Shown: positions 7,902 through 12,988 of the stretch, piece after piece
Layout of the letters: every line of letters starts with the position of its first letter
Numbering within the stretch: position 1 is the stretch's first letter
Assembly: GCF_000003605.2 (NCBI RefSeq)
Contig: NW_003137826.1
Location: forward strand, 87,620-100,607
DNA length: 12,988 bases
Direction: 5' to 3'
Source of the DNA: Saccoglossus kowalevskii
Lineage: Eukaryota > Hemichordata > Enteropneusta > Harrimaniidae
Translations under genes and position numbers: made by a program
Notes under the pieces: model-generated
What the model was told of the DNA's origin: nothing
Seen by the model: only the letters and a program-made list of their open reading frames with translations
Database searches by the model: none

Positions 7902-7921
7902 AGGGTGCAAGTTTGTCAGGC
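7887..7921 (+). repeat. Diverged repeat, copy B
   Basis: This is the partner of 6623-6666, with the same two exact blocks TTTGGAGCACC and TTGTCAGGC in the same order and orientation, about 1.26 kb apart. It overlaps the end of the 118-codon ORF. Confidence 0.4.
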
Positions 7922-8139
7922 AATATTTCAATGTGCAATTTTCTGTTGCATCAATGACTAGCCAGTGAATAAGCATGAATATTTGTGTTGCAGAAAAATG
8001 TCTGACGCATCATATCGGCTTAGAGGGCACATCGTCCACCATGACACTTGCATCTTTGTTGGAAAGCACGTAGTGGTCTGAAGCAATGCACACAAAGCGG
8101 GATGGCGTAGATATCGTACAGATAATAGATGCATTAAGT

Positions 8140-9070
8140 GTACTAGCGGGTATCCCTGGCGGACAATGTTTCTCCATGGAATCAGTATTATGCGTATTTA
8201 TTTCACCAGAGTTTAGTGTATTCCGTCACTTTCTGTAGGATTACTTTTATTACAATCATACCGGTAATCAAAGTAAATTACCTAAAACACAAAATGTAAT
8301 CTTTATGCTATAAAAACTTGTGAACATGAGACATACTTCTTCATGTTTGCAAATATGAAACATAAACTTAAATGTAGTTCAGACTTTGTAATTCTTCTGT
8401 ATTCAGTTCAGACTTTAAGTGCAATTTCACTTTGAACAAATTATAACTTTACTGACTTCGACATTCTGTGTTCAACACTGTTTTTAATTCTCCACAGTAA
8501 TTCAAAACAATATGTGTAAAAAGCTTTTGACAAAATATCTGGCAGAACATGCAATTGGGAGATTCTGGTGGAATCATTCAAAAATACGAAAAGCAAAAAA
8601 ATACTGAGTTTCAAAGTAAATTTCCCCCTAAAATACGTTAACAACAGCTTGATGGAAGCTTTATGATGCTGTACTTGACAAGATATTTATAACGTGCCCA
8701 ATCTTTCAATTGTTTTTTTCAAAAACATTTTGGGAGACGGAGAGAACAGATTTACCACGAATGTATTGAAAAGATAAACTGTTGCTATGGTTATACAGAC
8801 GATCAGTACACAATGTGTATTCATAACAGTCGTGATGAAATATTGATTTTGTATTCATTACATCGTAACGATCCAGAATTAAACCGTACATTATTTAGTG
8901 ATGTTACTTTATTTACACGTAAGGGCTTGCTACTGGAAAACGTTTGATGACTATTGTTATTGACAAGTTAAATGGCTCGACATGGACTAACAACTTTCAA
9001 ACGCTGACAATTTAATCCCGAAATTGTGTAGATAACTGTTTCCAATAGTAGTGCAAGTTTCAAACCACCA
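8140..9070. other. Intergenic stretch, no feature seen
   Basis: This is AT-rich DNA with only short frames on either strand, none recognisable. No tRNA-like box, tandem repeat or clear promoter was found. Confidence 0.4.
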
Positions 9071-9073
9071 TTT

Positions 9074-9144
9074 CGACCATCTTCGCCAGCCAAGGCTTAT
9101 TTATTCGGCCGTCGCTCACCATTACAGACGGCCATGGATGGTCG
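9074..9144. repeat. Nested inverted repeat, possible two-part stem
   Basis: An outer pair CGACCATC (9074-9081) and GATGGTCG (9137-9144) encloses an inner pair GGCCGTC (9107-9113) and GACGGCC (9127-9133). Both pairs are perfect and in correct nested order. There is a 25-base bulge on the left and three bases on the right. The arms are GC-rich in AT-rich surroundings. It does not look like a tRNA or a known structured RNA. Confidence 0.4.
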
Positions 9145-9817
9145 TATTTAATGCATTTTGATAGTCACAATACAGAATCTTCCAGTTTTGTGACTACAAA
9201 TAAATTCATAACGCGCATCATCGTGTCGCTTTCCCATAATTAAATAAGAGACCGAAACAGCGAACTTGCAGTATTAAGAGCAGAAAACGAAAGTATCATT
9301 TGCGTATTGCCCAATAAAGATGACTGCTTTTTTATTTTTTGGATATTCCCAAATTACGAACATTATTTGAAATAAGCATGACATAGTAATACATCCTGTC
9401 ACAGCGTATAGTATAAGAACTTGATCGATGAAACGCCTTGCTTTATCAAATCTATTACTATTACAACCTACACATTATTTGAAAGTTTAGAAATAGAACA
9501 CATCAGTAAGAGATTACCTGACGGATAATTTTGCCATTGTCGTGTTTTCATTATTGAGAATAAACTGTGAAATGGCACGAAACTTTCGTGTGCAACAATC
9601 CGTTGCACACTGTACATGTATGCAGTGTAATTAGAAAACAAAGCACAGACAAAAATCTCGAGACGCAGCTTACTTGTAACGAAAACTGCTCACAAAAAAC
9701 AACACCCTGTCTCTCGTCCGCTCTTTGGCCCTCTTACAAAGAACAATGCCAACTTTGTATTTTGTATCCGATCAAATAACCATGGTTTAGCAAGAGGAAC
9801 TGGTCTCAAAGTAAAAT
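9145..9817. other. Intergenic stretch, no feature seen
   Basis: This is AT-rich sequence with only short chance-like frames, including a 70-codon one at 9567-9779 that matches nothing known to me. Confidence 0.4.
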
Positions 9818-9832
9818 CCACTAGGGGACGCC
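9818..9832 (+). promoter_or_regulatory. CTCF-like insulator motif
   Basis: CCACTAGGGGACGCC differs at one position (A for G) from the core CTCF consensus CCASYAGRKGGCRSY that is conserved across bilaterian animals. It is followed by a CpG-dense GCGCGG. It lies about 1.3 kb upstream of the C12orf56-like start and 3.9 kb downstream of the Hakai stop, a sensible place for a domain boundary. This is a motif match only. Confidence 0.45.
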
Positions 9833-9838
9833 GCGCGG

Positions 9839-10861
9839 AAAATCACGAAAGGAACAGAAAGTTGAATTAGTTGTAAACTCGACACTGAGAATAATATGCT
9901 GGGAGCAAGTTATTGGCTTTCTCTTCCTTCCAAAGAAAAAGGCCCAGAAAAAAACGAGTAAAATATGATAAAATACCCTGTTTCATGAGCCGGTGAAAAT
10001 ATACTTACTAATGGTGTTGAAACTTGAAACTAACAAATGCATTTTAATTTTTGATATTGAAGACGCAGATGAATTGAACCATTCAAACCTACATCATCAA
10101 AACAATGACAGTTTATTCTTGTACATGTCATACGCCGATGTGTCAATAACTAAAGTCAGATTAAAAAAAACACATTTATATACAGTCAACTCGTTCACTA
10201 GGAGGTAACAACATTAATGCAGATCTATAAAATACCACACTGGAAAGTTTTCAAGTTGAACTATTTCTCGACATACTGTATATACTAATTGTCCTAAATC
10301 CTAGACATGAGTGGCGTTCACGTTAGATATGATAAAACATTGTTAAAACATGTGACGTACGATGTGATGTCGTAATTATTTGAAACTTGGCAACACGCAG
10401 AACACTTACTGATAATTCAGATTAAATAAAGTGATAATGATTGCTAACTGTGGGTATCTTTGATCTCAGACTAGTAATGAGCTTTGATCCATATGTATGA
10501 CGTGTGGGTCTATTGTTTCTCTTATCTACCGGGGCTATCAAAATTTGGTCGTTCTTTCGATTTGCTACCGTTATAAATATATCATCGTATTCTATAAATA
10601 TATTATTCTATTGTTCACAAAACTAAGATAAGAACACATGGTTATCACACTATTTGGCGCACGAAAAATGGGTCAATATTCCAGAAAAATTACGATTTCA
10701 GTAGTTTCCATGCCAAAGTTTGGTTACTAAAGTAAAACAATAATTTATGGATGAAATCGGTTTTAAAGAAGTCTATCTCGAACTCACTTATATGTTTATT
10801 TATCACAATAATATCAATAATAATAATTGTTGAGTAGATGCCAATTTATTATTGCATTGTG
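9839..10861. other. Intergenic stretch, no feature seen
   Basis: This is AT-rich DNA upstream of the C12orf56-like promoter. A 71-codon frame at 9993-10208 has low-complexity, chance-like composition. No repeat family or RNA gene is recognised. Confidence 0.4.
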
Positions 10862-11131
10862 TCGAGGTGACCGAAACGAGCACCCCTGGACCACTAATAG
10901 AATGTTCCAAAATTTGCATATAACCTTTGACCGCAAACATGACATTCTGATTGGTCTTTGATGCTCACGTCATTGAAACGTAGTAAATATTTTAAATAGG
11001 ACGCAGAGTGTTGCGGCGACCTTTGGGTTGTACACTTTATTTTGTTGTTATATAATTATCTCTCCATAATCGGCGAGAATTTGAGTGATGCCATAACGTA
11101 TTAATACATTCCTTCCTAAATATTTCAATGT
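10862..11131 (+). promoter_or_regulatory. Probable promoter and 5' UTR of the C12orf56-like gene
   Basis: The region is richer in CpG than the DNA upstream. It contains an inverted CCAAT box (ATTGG, 10950-10954) and a CRE-like half site CACGTCA (10966-10972) twelve bases later. TAACCTTTGACCG (10921-10933) differs at two positions from a DR1 nuclear-receptor element. No clear TATA box is seen. The transcription start is probably between about 10990 and 11120, but cannot be placed exactly. Confidence 0.4.
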
Positions 11132-11151
11132 ATGGCGCGGAATGCGACTGA
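11128..11151 (+). other. Short uORF overlapping the C12orf56-like start
   Basis: An ATG four bases before the main start opens a seven-codon frame (MYGAECD) that ends in TGA at 11149-11151, inside the main coding sequence. The arrangement ATGTATGG puts two starts in different frames side by side. If transcription begins upstream, some ribosomes would start at the uORF, which could lower translation of the main protein. Confidence 0.5.
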
Positions 11152-11386
11152 GTCGCTTTGCCGGCGCAATCCAAAGCTCGACACCTTCTTGAAGCGAAAG
11201 CTCTCCGCTAATGTTTATGACAGGATCAGAGCTTACGAGGAATGTATCATCAGTTCGGAAAAGGAAAAAAGGGCATTTAAGCATGTTGTACTGAGCGATG
11301 AACGCATATACCTGACAGAGAATCCTCCGAAGAATATCACGGAGGACGATTCGGTGCCTCTGGAGGAAATCACTTCAGTTGAAATG
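11132..11386 (+). CDS. C12orf56: C12orf56-like protein, first coding exon (partial gene)
   Basis: This exon encodes 85 residues and ends in phase 0 at a consensus donor, GTAAGT (11387). The segments RRNPKLD-FLKRKL, VYDRIRAYEECII and especially HVVLSDERIYLTENPPK match the N-terminal region of the vertebrate protein C12orf56 as I recall it, whose function is unknown. It shows no signal peptide or membrane segment and is probably cytoplasmic. The start ATG has G at +4 but no purine at -3, and a second ATG overlaps it. Continuing past the donor gives a chance extension to 11494, which I read as intron. The next exon, expected to continue with a D-x-P-E-F-L-like segment, was not found before the window ends. 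Confidence 0.8.
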
Positions 11387-12988
11387 GTAAGTGATGTGTT
11401 TTATTTGGAAATAATTTCACTGCCTTCGGCACACCGGCATAACGATGAACTAGAAAATAGAATTTTGCGACAGTTAGGGGTTACACGGTTTTGATCTACG
11501 AATTTTTGTTAGGACCGTCTCTTACACGTAAACATATACAACGTAGTTAGCATATATTTTAACTGAATTTTCTGTGAGACATGCAGTTTTAGCAGACTTC
11601 CACTGTTGAACGTCTGTGTTGGTGTCTACTTTTTTTTTATACCCGAGGTTGTACCCCGGAAGCTTAACTCGCCAACGAGTAGGGGCGGGTCATGTTTGTG
11701 GCGTTCTCCTGGCTGCCTAGCAGCCGACATTAAATTGTTGTTTATCTGTATATATGTACTACCTAACATTTTGAAGGGTCAAACAGTGAGAAGTTTTTCA
11801 ATGCTACGTCTATAGTGTTCTACAACTGTGGACTACGATCTTTTGTAGTACTGTTCAGTCTAAAACATGGCGGTCATTTCTAATGAATAATGTTGAAATT
11901 GTTTACTGTGGCAAAACACAGGCAAAACAATAGTTCACTGGTAATTAACATTGACACTGGCTATCTGCTATTTATCAACAATATTGTACAACTTTGAATT
12001 TACAGCGTAATTATCGACCAGGCAGTAATTTACAGCTACCTGTTGTATATTTAATTTTTTCATGTCCTTTTAATAACCTTTGACTTATTTGTCTCTTTAA
12101 TTTCCCAAATCTCGCGTCAAAGGTGTAAAATAAATGCAAGTAAAAAAGGCATGGCAACCAGTCAATCAAGTGTCTTTTTTATGCATTTTAATAACATCTC
12201 ATATTCTGAAATTCTGAGGCTACTGCAAAAACGTGATAATCGTCTTGTAAATTTGTAAAAATAGGACATTCAAATAAAGCATTCAAATACGAAAAAAACA
12301 CAATGATCACCAACACCAACATTCAAACCACTATAAAGTTTATAAGGAACACTGATTGGTTGATAAAAAAAAGTTGGTGCTCACCAGCCTAATATGGCTG
12401 TATTTTGGTGGATATTTTATCACGAAAATGCTTTCACTGTAGGCCTCTATGGCAGAGATATTACCCGGTATATCATATCCCAAATAGTACAGGTAGGCTG
12501 AAAAATCATATATTGTGAATGATAGGGTCCTTTTTGTTGTCCTGCATTATTTCAGTTTTTCTTTAATATGGTGCTCTATTGTATTGTTCTAAAATCAGTG
12601 ATTTCTCAAACATTAGTACCTTCCGGCCATGCTGTAACACACAAAAGACTGGTATTTCATGGTGCCATGGGACAATTACTGCATCATTTTACATAATAAA
12701 TCAATGAACATTGTCATGTGATTTATGACCAATTTTCTTAAAAATTATGAGCTACAATATAATTAAGACAAAACAAAGAAATATTTATGACAAATGAAAT
12801 GAGTGCAGAATTAAAATCATGCGTAATTATTTAAGTCAGGTGACATTGTTCACACAACTTGATCAGAAAATGATTGCCTTCACTGTGTTCACAACTGTTT
12901 TTGTGTCTCTTTATGCTGACATAACTTACATTGTTGTACGAGAAAATAAGATGTGAACACATTGCGTCAACATAAAGGGGTTTTAAAG
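11387..12988 (+). other. First intron of the C12orf56-like gene (partial)
   Basis: The intron opens GTAAGT and continues beyond the window. I found no exon, RNA gene or long repeat in it. A 12-of-14 inverted match lies near the end (CTCTTTATGCTGAC at 12907-12920 and GTCAACATAAAGGG at 12965-12978). Confidence 0.6.

Noticed and set aside
11048-11284. 78-codon minus-strand frame over the C12orf56-like exon
   Set aside because: It is a shadow of the coding exon on the opposite strand.
11387-11494. Extension of the C12orf56-like frame to the stop near 11494
   Set aside because: A consensus GTAAGT donor at 11387 follows the conserved segment, and the downstream residues no longer resemble the family, so this is read-through into intron.
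12885-12979. Inverted repeats near the window end, considered as a hairpin
   Set aside because: The two arm pairs (TGTTCACA/TGTGAACA and CTTTATGCTGAC/GTCAACATAAAG) cross rather than nest, so they do not form a simple stem, and the arms are imperfect.
1-12988. CRISPR arrays, bacterial operons, rRNA or tRNA genes
   Set aside because: No regular short repeat-spacer array, no ribosome-binding-site gene series and no tRNA or rRNA signature was found; the window is eukaryotic.

Overview
This looks like a piece of animal nuclear DNA, most likely from an invertebrate, and it contains no bacterial or viral layout. The evidence is AT-rich sequence, spliced genes with GT-AG introns, long non-coding stretches and several transposon-derived repeats. 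Only two genes are recognisable by protein similarity, both on the + strand. The first is the 3' part of CBLL1/Hakai, a RING-type E3 ubiquitin ligase and subunit of the m6A RNA-methylation writer complex. The second is the 5' coding exon of a homologue of human C12orf56, an uncharacterised protein. Hakai here has the short RING loop that I recall from Drosophila rather than the longer vertebrate one. Together with a C12orf56 homologue, this fits an invertebrate such as a hemichordate, echinoderm, amphioxus or lophotrochozoan. The species cannot be fixed from sequence alone.

Layout. Positions 1-3229 are intergenic or (inferred) Hakai intron. They hold an unassigned minus-strand ORF (56-409), a 1,288-bp non-autonomous DNA transposon with perfect 15-bp terminal inverted repeats and a 5-bp target duplication (559-1846), a GGTGGCCGCT-type degenerate tandem repeat (2301-2455), and the first copy of an interspersed repeat (2741-3064). 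A 62-bp exon at 3230-3291 encodes the second half of the RING finger. A 1,597-bp intron (3292-4888) holds a second, longer copy of the same interspersed repeat, with extra internal units of about 157 bp. The terminal exon (4889-5885) completes the RING, encodes the HYB phosphotyrosine-binding zinc finger and the proline-rich tail, and ends in the conserved YYQ terminus. The 3' UTR probably runs to an AATAAA signal near 6881 or to later ones near 7142-7163.

Positions 7200-11100 are mostly intergenic: a GC-richer block with a 118-codon ORF of unknown meaning (7545-7901), a nested inverted repeat (9074-9144) and a strong CTCF-like motif (9818-9832). A promoter-like segment with an inverted CCAAT box and a CRE-like site precedes the C12orf56-like ATG at 11132. 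That coding exon ends at a consensus donor (11387), and the rest of the window (11387-12988) is its first intron, with no further exon that I can recognise.

I do not see a new multi-gene system. The observations most worth following are the transposon and its structure, the interspersed repeat with variable tandem units in neighbouring Hakai introns, the CTCF-like site between the two genes, and the uORF overlapping the C12orf56-like start.
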